Origin: Palsa-1400 sp036501625
GTDB lineage: Bacteria; Verrucomicrobiota; Verrucomicrobiia; Limisphaerales; Palsa-1400
Direction of reading: 5' to 3'
NCBI GenBank assembly: GCA_036501625.1
Contig: DASXZY010000038.1
Location: 85,057-149,056, forward strand
Length of the DNA: 64,000 nucleotides
The translations under genes were made by a program, and so were the position numbers. Every line of letters starts with the position of its first letter. Within the stretch, counting starts at the first letter, position 1. The notes below the pieces were generated by a model, which saw only the letters and a list, made by a program, of their open reading frames with translations, was not told where the DNA came from and did not search any database. Shown here one piece after another: positions 15,258 through 24,556 of this stretch.

Positions 15258-16366
15258 ACCGCATCCTGGCCATCATCGAACGCGACATGCGGCGTTTCCG
15301 GCGCAGCCCAACGCTGGTCATCGTCTCGATGGTCATGCCGCTGGTGCAATTGATCGTGCTGGGCTACGCCTTTGGGGGGAAGGTCAAACATTTGAAAGTG
15401 GGCATTTTGGACCAGGACCGCGGGATGCCGGCCATCAAAGTGCGGGAGATGGCGCAAGCGGTGGCCGCCAACGCGCAAACCTTTGAGAGCATCTATTACA
15501 ACGACCAGGCGGCGGCGTTGCGCGATTTGAAGGACGGCCAAATCAACGGCTTGCTGGACATCCCGCCGGAATTCTCGCGCAAAGTATTATCGGGCACGAA
15601 CCCGAAAATCGCGCTGGTGGAAGACAACACGGACCAATTCGCGGCCTCGGCCCTGGAAGGATCGCTGGATCAAATGCTGGCCTCCTACAACGGCCCGCCC
15701 GTGCCCGCGCGCCTGGGCACGGACGCCAAGCTCTCGGTCGTGGAAGTCTATCCGTATGTGCCTTACATCCAGTATTTGCTGCCGGGCACCATTGTGCTGG
15801 CCATTTTCGTATCCGCCATGATCGGCGGCGGGATTATATTTATTGATGACAAAGCGCGCGGATTGCACGAGGGTTACCTGGTCACGCCCATTCGCAAATT
15901 CGAGTTGATCGTGGGCTTCAACCTGGCCGGCACGGCCAAAGCGATTCTGACCGGCGTGGTGCTGATCACGCTCGGCTCCGTCATCGCGGGCATACCGGAC
16001 CCGCTGAACCCGCTGCGGTTTTTGCGTTTGATGGTTCTGGTGACCGTGACCGCGCTGGCGCTGATCAGCCTGATGTTTCTGCTGATGGTGCGCGTGAGCG
16101 ACCCGCTGGTGCCGCGCGCGATCTTTGGCGTGCTCAACACGGTCCTGTTTTTTCCCAGTGGCGCGGTCTATCCGACGCAGGCGTTTCCACCGTGGATGAA
16201 AGTCATCACCACGGTGGACCCGTTCACCTACGCGGTTCATGCCTTCAAGCAATTGATCCTGAAGAACACCGGCCTGGCCGCCGTGGGCGGCGACCTGATT
16301 TACCTGTCTCTCTTCACGCTGATCTCCGTGTCCGCCGCGACGATGTTGTTCAAGCGGACACTTTGA
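15254..16366 (+). CDS. ABC-2 type exporter permease
   Basis: A 370-aa membrane subunit. There is one transmembrane helix near residues 20-40, a periplasmic domain (about 50-170) and five further helices near 170-196, 217-245, 259-279, 290-310 and 345-365. The last includes LIYLSLFTLISVSAATMLF. This is the topology of ABC-2 permeases such as YbhS/YbhR. The start ATG overlaps the ATPase stop (ATGA); the longer frame back to 14864 is antisense-like noise. Only one permease gene is present, whereas the YbhFSR system has two, so it would act as a homodimer. Confidence 0.92.
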   Translation: MNRILAIIERDMRRFRRSPTLVIVSMVMPLVQLIVLGYAFGGKVKHLKVGILDQDRGMPAIKVREMAQAVAANAQTFESIYYNDQAAALRDLKDGQINGLLDIPPEFSRKVLSGTNPKIALVEDNTDQFAASALEGSLDQMLASYNGPPVPARLGTDAKLSVVEVYPYVPYIQYLLPGTIVLAIFVSAMIGGGIIFIDDKARGLHEGYLVTPIRKFELIVGFNLAGTAKAILTGVVLITLGSVIAGIPDPLNPLRFLRLMVLVTVTALALISLMFLLMVRVSDPLVPRAIFGVLNTVLFFPSGAVYPTQAFPPWMKVITTVDPFTYAVHAFKQLILKNTGLAAVGGDLIYLSLFTLISVSAATMLFKRTL

Positions 16367-16368
16367 CT

Positions 16369-19300
16369 CTACGGAATCGTGACGGTGTAGAATTTCTGCG
16401 CGCTGTTGGCGGCCAGGGCATCCGTGAATTGGTAGTTCCCGGGCGAGACTTCCGTTGGATGGCCGAGATTAACCCACTGGCTGAACGGCAGGGACAGGTC
16501 CGTTGTTCCAAAAACGGTGAACCGCGCGCTGGCGCCGGGAATGTTGGTGAAGGTGAAAACCAATCCGTTGCTCGCGGTGTAAACAACATTGCCCAACTGA
16601 GGCGCCGCCGGGACCGGAGTCAAAGAGACGTTGGGCGCGCTGCCGGCCGCGAAGCTCAGGTTGTCAATGCCGTAGCCCTGCCCGCTGCCCGTATTGTCGT
16701 AAATGGACCAAACCAGCCAGAGCGCGGAGCCGGGCTGCCACGGGGAAACGAGGGCCATGTTGGTGACGGACAGGTTGGTTTGATTGATCGCCAAGGCGCC
16801 GTTGGTCCCGCCAACCACGCCCGCCGTGGGAAACCTGACGGTCAAATTGGCCACGGGGTTGTTGGAGGCGGCCGCGATTTCATTGGCCGTCAGCGAGGAA
16901 GCGTTGCCAGCCGGATCGACGTTGTAGCTGAAGATCATGGTCTTGGGTTTGGTGCCCGTCTTCCAGAACTCGCCCGTGTATTGCAGGCTGATGTAATTCA
17001 GGTTCGTGGCCGTCATGTTGACTAGCTTCAGGCCAAAATGCGATCCGCCTGAACTGCTGGTGGCAATCAATCCCAGCGCGCGGTTGCTCGAAACGGAAAG
17101 GCTCGTGGTCAAACCGAAGCTGTAAACGCCGCCGGTCGTCGTCGTGCCGTCCGCCGCGCCGATTTGCCCGCCATTCCCGGCGGCGTAGTCGGCATCACAT
17201 TCGCCGTACCAGCCGGGCATCGTCGCGGCCAGGCCAAGGCCGCCGGAAGGAGCGACGGTGATGTTGGTATAAACCGGGAAGCCGAAATCGAACGGATTGG
17301 CGACATCGTACGTGACGCCGCCGATGACCGTGGGACCGCCGCCGCTGATTGTGTTGACTGTCGCTGTTCCCGAATCGGGCAGCGAGTCGAAGTTCTGGGA
17401 ATAAATCTGATTGCTGTAAGCCACGTAAGAAAGAGCCGGCGGAACCAGCACGGTCACAGAGGCGGATTGGCTCGCGATGGAACCGCTCGCGTTGCTGACG
17501 ACGCAGAAATAGCTGGCTGCATCGGCCAGAGTGGCCCCCGTGAGGGTGAGAACGCTGGTGGCGGAGCCGCTGAATTCATTGGTGTCGCTCAACGGGTTTG
17601 CGATGGTTCCTTGATACCATTGATAAGAGAGCGGCGGAGTGCCCAGGGCGGACGTGACAGAAAGTGTCGCGGTCTGGCCCTCCAACATGGTGACCGGCGA
17701 GGGCTGTCCGCTGGGCGGAATGGCTGGCAGGACATATTGCACAGTCAGAACGGCGGCCAGATTCGAAATCCCTCCCGCCTGATTGCTGACAGTCAAATAA
17801 TAGCTGCCGGAATCGGCCAGGGTGAGATTGGTGATGAAAAGCTCGGCATTGGTGGAGCCAGAGTATTTGACGCCGTCATCGACGAGCCGCGCGCCGCCAA
17901 AATACCACTGAAGATTGAACGGCGGGGTGCCCGCGACATCGACGGCAAAGGACTGGTTGTTGGCGATGAAGTTGGTCGTGAATTTGATTGCGTTGGCAAT
18001 CACCGGAGGCTCGGCCACGGCGGAAACGGCCAGGGTGGCGGCCTGGCTGGTAACGGCCCCGTATTGGTTGGAGACGATCAGCGTGTAGTTGCCTGAATTC
18101 GACAGCACGCAGGCCGCGATTCTCAGGGCATCGGTGGTGGCGCCGGTGATGGTGGAACTATTGGCGACATTGGTTCCGTCATCCTGCCATTGGAAGGAAA
18201 GGGAATAAGGCGAAGTCGCCGCCGCGCTGAGAATGGCGGTTTCGTTCGTGGTGACATTCAGGCTGACCGGTTGCGAGGTGATCAGCGGACGGAGGTCAGG
18301 CGTGAAATCGACGCCGCGAAAGACTTCGCTGACGCCGTGGGCGACGGCGAGCGTGGTGGCGTAAACGGTGGTAGGGGACGGATTTGTGCCGTAATCGACA
18401 ATGGAAATGAGGCGGTTGGAGCAGGTGTTTTTGCCATCGCCTTCATCCATCGTGGTGGCGTAGATGACCGGGTTGGCCTGAGTGAAATCCACGGCGATGC
18501 CGAAGCAGCCGGTGGCGCCTTTGGGCTGGGCCGGAGTCGCGCTGCCGATATTGTTGGAATTGAAGAAATAAGGCGAACTCCACGTGCCTCCGGAGTTGAC
18601 GAATTTGACGATGCCGGCCGTATTATCCGCGGCATATACGATGGTTCCCTGCGGGTTCATGTCGAACGTCAAAATATTTCCGTAGGCGCCGAAATTGAGA
18701 AACAAATTCGTGTTCAGAACTTTGGCTTCGTTGCCGGGCGCGTAGTCCAGGGGAACCACCGTGCCGCTGAAATCGACGAAGTTATAAATGCCGTTGTTGA
18801 AAGCGCCGCCCGCGCCGGTTTGGCAAACCATGTAAAGCACATTGTTAATGATCTTCATGGAGTAGGCGGAATTGACGAGGTTTTGCACCTGCAAGGGAGC
18901 GCCGCCGTCGGAGTAAAGCGTGCCGGTTTCCACAAAAGAGCCGCCCGTCTGCGTGCCGGCGACAGTGCCGCAACCCCAGAAATTGTTGCTGCCATCGGTG
19001 GCGATGCCGCGTGGATTGTTTTGCGTAATGCCAGGCTGGATGCCGAACCAATCGGCGCCAGAATAAACGACATTGAAATTGGTGAAGGCGTCGATGACGC
19101 CGAAACCGCGCGCATAACCCTGGCCGGAAGCGTTGGTGGCGCTGGAGGGCGTGCCGGTCAGCCCGGAGATGGAACCGATCACGCCGCTGTAACCGGTCAT
19201 GGTTAGAAACCGGCGGTCGGCCGAGCGGGTCAAGCCCTGGCCCTCTGTTCCGGCGTGGGCGTTAATCCACATGCAGCCGATGCCGTTGTTTGGGCCGTTG

Positions 19301-19524
19301 GTCGGCAGTTCGATCGACAGGATGGGGTCGGCCTGGCTGGCCAAGGACGGATCGTATTCATCAATGAAAGCTGGATGGCAGCGGTCGGTCGCGATCGTTT
19401 CAATGCTGTCGCCGCCGCGGTACACAGCCAATTTGCCCGGGATGAAAGCAAGATTCGTGTTTTGGGCCCGGGCCTGAACTGCCAGCAACGCAGCCATGCC
19501 CGTTGCAATGATAAGGTGTCTCAT
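16369..19524 (-). CDS. Large secreted protein with Ig-like repeats and FYxV-type C-terminus
   Basis: A 1051-aa exported protein. Signal peptide at 1-21 (MRHLIIATGMAALLAVQARA). Residues 22-420 are a beta-rich region resembling a propeller (GIATDGSNNFWG, TIVYAADNTAGIVKF). Three Ig-like modules then each carry the pattern F/Y-x-W-Q-x...DSGNY/SYxLxVSNxxG, near 425-525, 530-625 and 630-720. A jelly-roll-like region (NFDSLPDSGT to YGIDNLSFA) follows, and the last 65 residues match the ends of two other giant proteins here (TTDLS...W...FTD...KFYTVTIP). The start at 19524 gives the signal peptide. It is divergent from a pseudopilin gene and downstream of phased TTGTCAC repeats. Activity unknown; probably surface binding. 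Confidence 0.8.
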   Translation of the reverse strand: MRHLIIATGMAALLAVQARAQNTNLAFIPGKLAVYRGGDSIETIATDRCHPAFIDEYDPSLASQADPILSIELPTNGPNNGIGCMWINAHAGTEGQGLTRSADRRFLTMTGYSGVIGSISGLTGTPSSATNASGQGYARGFGVIDAFTNFNVVYSGADWFGIQPGITQNNPRGIATDGSNNFWGCGTVAGTQTGGSFVETGTLYSDGGAPLQVQNLVNSAYSMKIINNVLYMVCQTGAGGAFNNGIYNFVDFSGTVVPLDYAPGNEAKVLNTNLFLNFGAYGNILTFDMNPQGTIVYAADNTAGIVKFVNSGGTWSSPYFFNSNNIGSATPAQPKGATGCFGIAVDFTQANPVIYATTMDEGDGKNTCSNRLISIVDYGTNPSPTTVYATTLAVAHGVSEVFRGVDFTPDLRPLITSQPVSLNVTTNETAILSAAATSPYSLSFQWQDDGTNVANSSTITGATTDALRIAACVLSNSGNYTLIVSNQYGAVTSQAATLAVSAVAEPPVIANAIKFTTNFIANNQSFAVDVAGTPPFNLQWYFGGARLVDDGVKYSGSTNAELFITNLTLADSGSYYLTVSNQAGGISNLAAVLTVQYVLPAIPPSGQPSPVTMLEGQTATLSVTSALGTPPLSYQWYQGTIANPLSDTNEFSGSATSVLTLTGATLADAASYFCVVSNASGSIASQSASVTVLVPPALSYVAYSNQIYSQNFDSLPDSGTATVNTISGGGPTVIGGVTYDVANPFDFGFPVYTNITVAPSGGLGLAATMPGWYGECDADYAAGNGGQIGAADGTTTTGGVYSFGLTTSLSVSSNRALGLIATSSSGGSHFGLKLVNMTATNLNYISLQYTGEFWKTGTKPKTMIFSYNVDPAGNASSLTANEIAAASNNPVANLTVRFPTAGVVGGTNGALAINQTNLSVTNMALVSPWQPGSALWLVWSIYDNTGSGQGYGIDNLSFAAGSAPNVSLTPVPAAPQLGNVVYTASNGLVFTFTNIPGASARFTVFGTTDLSLPFSQWVNLGHPTEVSPGNYQFTDALAANSAQKFYTVTIP

Positions 19525-19591
19525 AGAATCAGTGGAATTATATTTTCGCATAACGAGTTTTAAAAACACGGGGGAGATTATTCATGCCCGC

Positions 19592-19631
19592 GTGACAACC
19601 CAAAGACCGCGGTGTGACAATTCTGTGACGA
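19592..19631 (-). promoter_or_regulatory. PHO-box-like phased repeats for the leftward gene
   Basis: On the minus strand TTGTCAC-type units lie at 19592-19598, 19614-19620 and 19625-19631, spaced 22 and 11 bp, so all three share an 11-bp phase. The E. coli PHO box is two CTGTCAT units with an 11-bp period. An AT-rich GAATAAT sits about 10 bp beyond the gene-proximal unit and may be the -10 element. PhoB-like binding is inferred only from pattern. Confidence 0.5.
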
Positions 19632-19648
19632 TTTTATTCACGATTTGA

Positions 19649-19677
19649 TTGTCACATAATTGTCACCTTACCTTCAT
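19649..19677 (+). promoter_or_regulatory. PHO-box-like phased repeats for the rightward gene
   Basis: TTGTCAC at 19649-19655 is repeated at 19660-19666, an 11-bp period, with a degenerate third unit CCTTCAT at 19671-19677. CATATGTT immediately after may be the -10 region. The arrangement of direct repeats replacing the -35 element is that of PhoB-activated promoters. It mirrors the repeats on the opposite strand of the same intergenic region. Confidence 0.5.
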
Positions 19678-19748
19678 ATGTTCGTAACGTGCTTCCATTA
19701 GCTTTCCGTCGCCATGAATCCAAACATGGCGGAACGACACTCAAATCC

Positions 19749-20585
19749 ATGAAGACCATGAATATGAAGGCACAACGCACGTCCGGTTTTACTTTGATCG
19801 AGCTGCTGGTGGTGATCGCCATTATTGCCATTCTGGCCTCTCTGCTGCTGCCTGCTTTGGCCAAGGCCAAGGAATCCGCCAACCAAGCCATCTGTTTAAA
19901 CAATCTCAAGCAAATGGCCGCGGCCCAAACTGGCTATGTTGATGACAACAGCCAGGCTTTTCCCACGACGAAAATCCCGAACGGCACGCCGCCCCTTGGC
20001 GGCGAATACAACGAGGACAATCCGACTTGGGCGGATTTGGCCGATTTCTTTTACAATCATCAAGGCAACTCCGCCTGGTTCAACGCCTTGCCGGCTTATG
20101 TCCACAGCCAGCCGCTTTATTGGTACGCCGCCATCGCCGACAATGGCATCACCCAATACAATACGACCAAAAGCATTTTCAATTGCCCCGACGCGGTTTT
20201 GGACACGACCCTGGACCCAAACCTCCGCGTAATTTTCGATTACGGCATGAATTCCAAAGCGTTGGATGAGCAGCCCGCCAATTGCGTGCTCAAATCCGGC
20301 ATGATCCGGCATCCTTCGGCCTTTGTCATGTTTTCGGAAGGGCGGCTTATGATCAGCGAGCGGCCGTATTACGGCACGTCGGAAAACTCAACGGATCTCG
20401 GCACGCCGCAAGTTTATACGACGCGATTTTCTTCGCGCCACAATGGCGGTTCGATCATTTCCTTCAGCGATGCTCACGCGGCCTACTACAAATATCCCTA
20501 CGTCTGCTGGAACAATGGCGCCAAGCCGGCCGATCCTGGGCACGCGGACATCAACTGGTCCTGCGACGGGCACCAGGTGAACTGA
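19749..20585 (+). CDS. Pseudopilin with prepilin-type N-terminus and H-X9-D tail
   Basis: A 278-aa type II secretion-like pseudopilin. The leader MKTMNMKAQRTSG precedes FTLIELLVV, with Glu at +5 after the predicted prepilin-peptidase cleavage, and the hydrophobic helix continues to about residue 40. The tail has RHNGGSIISFSDAH, an H-X9-D pattern matching the H-X9-DG family except that Ala replaces Gly. Such proteins are numerous in Verrucomicrobiota and Planctomycetes, but their assembly partners are generally unidentified. It is divergent from a giant secreted protein. The GTP/ATPase and platform genes of a secretion system are not in this window. Confidence 0.85.
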   Translation: MKTMNMKAQRTSGFTLIELLVVIAIIAILASLLLPALAKAKESANQAICLNNLKQMAAAQTGYVDDNSQAFPTTKIPNGTPPLGGEYNEDNPTWADLADFFYNHQGNSAWFNALPAYVHSQPLYWYAAIADNGITQYNTTKSIFNCPDAVLDTTLDPNLRVIFDYGMNSKALDEQPANCVLKSGMIRHPSAFVMFSEGRLMISERPYYGTSENSTDLGTPQVYTTRFSSRHNGGSIISFSDAHAAYYKYPYVCWNNGAKPADPGHADINWSCDGHQVN

Positions 20586-20660
20586 CATTTTCCGGGCATT
20601 TCAAGCCTTTCTTGGGCGCGGCGCCTTGACTTCCCCGCTGGCGTGCGGGAAACTGCTGGC

Positions 20661-22475
20661 ATGGGCGAACCCAAGTCAAACGATGTCATGGAACGTATTG
20701 TCTCTCTGTGCAAACGCCGGGGGCTGATTTTTCAGTCTTCAGAGATTTACGGGGGCATCAACGGCTTTTGGGATTACGGCCCCCTGGGCGCTGAACTCAA
20801 GCGCAACGTCAAGGATTTCTGGTGGCGCGTCATGACCCGCCTGCGCGATGATGTGGCCGGACTGGACGCGACCATCATCATGCATCCCAAAATCTGGGAG
20901 GCCAGCGGCCACGCCAGCACCTTCGCCGATCCGATGGTCGATTGCCTGCTGACCAAAAAACGATACCGGGCCGACCAGATCGACCCGCAAAGCGGGGTTG
21001 CTTATCACTTTTCGGGCGCCGAAGACAGCGCGCCGGCGGCCGGGGAGAAGCCCAAAGTTTGCGACGAGCCGTACGCGTTTCTGGTCCCAACCGAAAAGCA
21101 GGCCGAGGCCGCCCGCCAGGCCGGCAAAACATTTTATAAGCAGCGCGGCTTGGCCAATCCGCGCCTGCTGGGCGAGCGTTCCGAAAAGGTCGTTGATTCG
21201 ACCCAATTCAATCCCGAAAACGGCAGCCTGCTTACGGCGCCGCGCCTGTTCAACCTGATGTTCAAGACGTTCGTCGGGCCGGTCGAGAGCGCCGAGAACG
21301 CGGCGTATTTGCGCCCGGAAACGGCGCAAGCCATCTTCGCTCAATTCAAGACGGTGGCGGAAGTCGCGCGGCAGAAAGTGCCGTTCGGGATTTGCCAGAT
21401 CGGCAAGGCATTTCGCAACGAGATCAATCCGCGCAATTTTACTTTCCGCTCGCGCGAGTTTGAGCAAATGGAACTGGAGTTTTTCATCCGGCCGGACGAG
21501 GCGGTCGAAGCCATCGCCGGCAGCGTGGCGCGGCCGGAGCGGGCAGGGCATCCCGGAGCGCCGCAGCCGAATTGGGGTTGGCAGATGTGGCACAAGTATT
21601 GGGTGGAGGAACGGCTCGCATTCTATGAACAGATCGGGCTGCCGCGCGCCAGCCTCGTCGAATACTGGCAAAAGCCGGAGGAACTGGCCCATTACGCCCG
21701 CGCCACTGTCGATATTCTTTACAAATTCCCGTTCAGCAAGCGGAACGAAAAAGGGGAACTGGCTGGGGAGGAATTGGAGGGCGTCGCGGCCCGGAGCGAT
21801 TTTGACCTTTCGCAACACCAGCGTTTTTCCGGCAAGTCCATGACGGTTTTCGACGAAGAATTGAAGACGGCATGGGCAAAATTGGATGAAGCCAAGAAGG
21901 CCGCGCTGGCGGGCCGTTACTTTGAGAGCCGCCGCGCGTATCTCGTCAAGACGAACGAACCGGCGGAACAGGCCGAACGCCAGGCGCGCGAGGAAGCCGC
22001 CGCCCTGGGCAATGGCACCTACGTGCCGCACGTGATCGAGCCGTCGGCGGGCGTGGACCGCCTGGCGCTGGCGCTGATCTGCAACGCTTATTGCGAGGAC
22101 GAAGCGCCGGACGAGAAAGGGAAGCTGGAGAAGCGCATCGTCATGCGCTTCAGCCCCAGGATTGCGCCGGTCAAAGTGGCCGTTTTCCCGCTGCTTAAAA
22201 ACCGGCCCGAACTGGTGGCCAAGGCGCTGGAAGTCCGCGATTTGCTGCGGCCGCTGATGAGCCTATCTTACGACGATGGTGGGGCCATTGGCCGCCGTTA
22301 TCGCCGGCAGGATGAGGCGGGCACGCCGTTTGGCGTGACGATTGATTTCGAGACGCTGGGCGAAGAGGATGGCAACCTCAAAGATACTGTCACCCTGCGC
22401 GACCGCGATACCATGAAACAAACTCGGGTCAAAATAACTGACCTGCCGACTCTGCTGCTGGCAAGGATTCAATGA
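20661..22475 (+). CDS. glyQS: Glycyl-tRNA synthetase (homodimeric, class II)
   Basis: A 604-aa aminoacyl-tRNA synthetase of the single-chain alpha2 type found in eukaryotes, archaea and some bacteria, not the alpha/beta GlyQ+GlyS heterotetramer. Signatures are FQSSEIYGGINGFWDYGPLG at the start, YLRPETAQAIFAQF, QIGKAFRNEINPRN (motif 2), VIEPSAGVDRLALA (motif 3) and the anticodon-binding domain (VAVFPLLKN, YDDGGAIGRRYRRQDE). The ATG at 20661 was preferred over a GTG at 20643. Residues 95-150 carry an insert (PAAGEKPKVCDE). It is followed by a membrane protein whose ATG overlaps the stop. Confidence 0.96.
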   Translation: MGEPKSNDVMERIVSLCKRRGLIFQSSEIYGGINGFWDYGPLGAELKRNVKDFWWRVMTRLRDDVAGLDATIIMHPKIWEASGHASTFADPMVDCLLTKKRYRADQIDPQSGVAYHFSGAEDSAPAAGEKPKVCDEPYAFLVPTEKQAEAARQAGKTFYKQRGLANPRLLGERSEKVVDSTQFNPENGSLLTAPRLFNLMFKTFVGPVESAENAAYLRPETAQAIFAQFKTVAEVARQKVPFGICQIGKAFRNEINPRNFTFRSREFEQMELEFFIRPDEAVEAIAGSVARPERAGHPGAPQPNWGWQMWHKYWVEERLAFYEQIGLPRASLVEYWQKPEELAHYARATVDILYKFPFSKRNEKGELAGEELEGVAARSDFDLSQHQRFSGKSMTVFDEELKTAWAKLDEAKKAALAGRYFESRRAYLVKTNEPAEQAERQAREEAAALGNGTYVPHVIEPSAGVDRLALALICNAYCEDEAPDEKGKLEKRIVMRFSPRIAPVKVAVFPLLKNRPELVAKALEVRDLLRPLMSLSYDDGGAIGRRYRRQDEAGTPFGVTIDFETLGEEDGNLKDTVTLRDRDTMKQTRVKITDLPTLLLARIQ

Positions 22476-23020
22476 TGTCACCCGAAGCCGGCGGACATGC
22501 GCATGATATGCCGTCGCTGGCGGCCGAGCCGCCCTTGAGACGCGCGCCAACGCTCTACGCGATCATTTTGTTCAAAATTGGCAAAGGCATTCTTTTTTGC
22601 GCCTTTGGCATTGTTCTTTATTTTCAAGCCACGCATGACTTGCCCAAGGAGTGGGATGACTTTCTCAAACTCCCGACAGTCGAACATATTTTCAACCGTC
22701 TTCGCATCCACCCTGAAAACAAGTTTTTCCAGCACGTCGCCGAACAGATCGACAATGTGACGGTCGCGCAAGTGCATGTTTGGGCTTTGGGCATCATTGG
22801 CTTTTCGCTGTTTCCGCTGGTGGAGGGGACGGGGTTGCTTTTTCGCGTCCCGTGGGCCGGATGGCTGACGATCGGGGAATCTGCCTTTTTCGTGCCGATT
22901 GAACTGTACGAACTGGCTAAAAAGTTTTCCTACTACATGTTGCTGGTCATGATCATCAACATCCTGATCGTCTGGTATCTTTACGCCTACCGCCAGACGC
23001 TCTTCCACCATCATCATTGA
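22472..23020 (+). CDS. DUF2127 family membrane protein
   Basis: A 182-aa membrane protein with helices near 28-50 (YAIILFKIGKGILFCAFGI), 100-122 (WALGIIGFSLFPLVEGTGLL), 126-146 and 152-175 (YYMLLVMIINILIVWYLYAY). The first helix and the VEGTGL/ELYELAKK motifs fit DUF2127. Its start overlaps the glyQS stop (ATGATG), so it is likely translationally coupled. The carboxy end is four consecutive histidines, perhaps a metal-binding tail. Function unknown. Confidence 0.82.
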   Translation: MMSPEAGGHAHDMPSLAAEPPLRRAPTLYAIILFKIGKGILFCAFGIVLYFQATHDLPKEWDDFLKLPTVEHIFNRLRIHPENKFFQHVAEQIDNVTVAQVHVWALGIIGFSLFPLVEGTGLLFRVPWAGWLTIGESAFFVPIELYELAKKFSYYMLLVMIINILIVWYLYAYRQTLFHHHH

Positions 23021-23200
23021 CGCGGATGTTTCGTGTTGGGCAGAGCGGCTTGACCTGGCACAGCAGCGCATCAATTTCTGGATCGATGCCCAAACGCAGC
23101 CGCCGCTGCAATTCAGGGTCCATGTGGGGGAATCGGCCCACTTGGGATCCTTCGCTGTGATACCGCGGTTCGTCGCCGGGAGTCTCGCTCCTAATCCTGC
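22980..23200 (-). pseudogene. Possible decayed coding remnant in intergenic DNA
   Basis: On the minus strand an open frame reads SETPGDEPRYHSEGSQVGRF, then HMDPELQRRLRLGIDPEIDA and LLCQVKPLC. It has good amino-acid composition but no start at its amino end and no recognised family. It runs into the end of the membrane-protein gene on the other strand. It could be the tail of a lost gene. Confidence 0.25.
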
Positions 23201-23354
23201 CTCACCCATTCCGCAGGCCGGTTGAGACGGGAATGCTGCCGGATTTCCATCGGTTCATTCGACAAACGCGGCGCGACTCGGCTGGAGCCTTGTCCTATCT
23301 TCAAATAAATGGAGGCTTGCGGCGCTCGCCCGTCCCGGATTGAGGAGTTGAAGG
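23021..23354. other. 334-bp intergenic region with one dispersed repeat copy
   Basis: Between the DUF2127 gene and the 3' end of dusB there is no confident gene. The distal end holds the third copy of the dispersed repeat seen at 4969 and 5081. The proximal end holds a possible minus-strand coding remnant. I see no promoter, hairpin with T-tract or RNA gene here. Confidence 0.5.
23303..23346 (+). repeat. Dispersed intergenic repeat, third copy (partial)
   Basis: AAATAAATGG (23303-23312) and CGCCCGTCCCGG (23327-23338) are identical to the blocks at 5110-5119 and 5133-5144, with spacers differing by one base in length. The TTGAGG after them matches TTGGAGG of copy B loosely. The shared block order shows a common origin. 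Confidence 0.55.
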
Positions 23355-24458
23355 TCACCAGACCTCCACGGGGCCTTTGGGCACCGGGATTTCTGTGCGT
23401 TGGGCTACGGCGGGTTCGCGCATGAATGAGGCCACGACCGGGGCCGGGCGGAAATGGGGCTTGAGGAGGCCGTCCTCATCGAGAAACTGGCGGCGCCAGC
23501 GGCGATAATCGCCAAGTATGGCGTTGAATTCTGCCATGCTCGCGAGGCGGACGATGCGTTTGTTGAATTCATTGGCGGGGCCGAAGCGCTTGGAATGCCA
23601 CGGGCCGATTTTGCGGAACATCCGGCATCCGTGCTCCTCGCCGAAAATTTCCACCATCAAATCCAGATGCCGCCGCATGACCCGCACGCGTTCCTCGAAA
23701 TCCGGCTCCGGCGGCACGCTGCCCGTCCGCAGATAATGCGCGGTGTCGAGGAAAATCCAGGGATGATAGAGCGCGCCGCGCCCAATGCTCACGCCCGCAC
23801 AGCCGGTTTCGTCGAGCATCATTTTGGCGGCGGCGGGCGTGGTGACGTCGCCATTGCCGAAGACCGGAATGCAGCGGACGGCCCGCACGACAGCGGCGAT
23901 GCCGGCCAGATTAACCGAGCCGCCGAAACCTTGCTCGCGCGTGCGGCCATGCACGAAAATCGCGGCCGCGCCGGCATCCTCCAAGACGCGCGCCAGGTCT
24001 GGCGCTGTCAAATTCATATCGTCCCAGCCCAGGCGCATTTTGGCGGTAACGGGTATTTTGACCGCGTCAACCATGCCGCGCACGAGCGCCGCCGTTTTGT
24101 CCATCTCCGTCATCATGGCCGAGCCGCCGCCGACGCGGCACACCTTGCGAACCGGGCAGCCCATATTGATATCGACCGAGGCCACACCCAGCGAGGCGAG
24201 GAAGGCGGCCGCGTCGCGCATTTCCTCCGGGACGGACCCGAAAAGCTGGACGGCCAGCGGCTGGTCGGCGGCGCAGGTTTCAATGAGCTTGAGGGCTTTG
24301 GGATTGCGCTCCAGCAGGGAGCGGGCGTTGACCAGGTCCGTTGTGGCGAGGTCCAGCCCGCCAATTTCGCGCACGACCAGGCGGAAGGGCAAATTGGTGT
24401 AGCCTGCCAGGGGAGACAGGAACAGATTGGACTTCAACTGGAGCGAGCCGATTCGCAC
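23355..24458 (-). CDS. dusB: tRNA-dihydrouridine synthase (DusB-like)
   Basis: A 367-aa FMN-dependent enzyme that reduces uridine to dihydrouridine in tRNA. Motifs are LSPLAGYTNLPFR at the start, VQLFGSVPEEM, DINMGCPVRKVCRVGGGSAM (the first cysteine is the catalytic acid), HGRTREQGFGGS and VFGNGDVTTP. The carboxy-terminal helical domain is present. Length slightly exceeds E. coli DusB (about 320) through a 30-residue basic/proline tail. It ends at the intergenic repeat and its start faces the divergent DUF1080 gene. Confidence 0.93.
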   Translation of the reverse strand: MRIGSLQLKSNLFLSPLAGYTNLPFRLVVREIGGLDLATTDLVNARSLLERNPKALKLIETCAADQPLAVQLFGSVPEEMRDAAAFLASLGVASVDINMGCPVRKVCRVGGGSAMMTEMDKTAALVRGMVDAVKIPVTAKMRLGWDDMNLTAPDLARVLEDAGAAAIFVHGRTREQGFGGSVNLAGIAAVVRAVRCIPVFGNGDVTTPAAAKMMLDETGCAGVSIGRGALYHPWIFLDTAHYLRTGSVPPEPDFEERVRVMRRHLDLMVEIFGEEHGCRMFRKIGPWHSKRFGPANEFNKRIVRLASMAEFNAILGDYRRWRRQFLDEDGLLKPHFRPAPVVASFMREPAVAQRTEIPVPKGPVEVW

Positions 24459-24556
24459 AGACTCAATGAATCACGAAACGCCGGCGAAGGAAAGCGCGCA
24501 AAACCGGGCGCTTTTTTGGCATTGCTCTTTGCGGAGGATGCGCTATACATCCCGCC

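Noticed and set aside
17164..19206. Two long plus-strand ORFs opposite the 1051-aa secreted protein
   Set aside because: They are shadows; the minus strand carries a signal peptide and three Ig-like modules.
20739..22031. Minus-strand ORF of 430 codons opposite glycyl-tRNA synthetase
   Set aside because: It is the antisense of a complete housekeeping gene.
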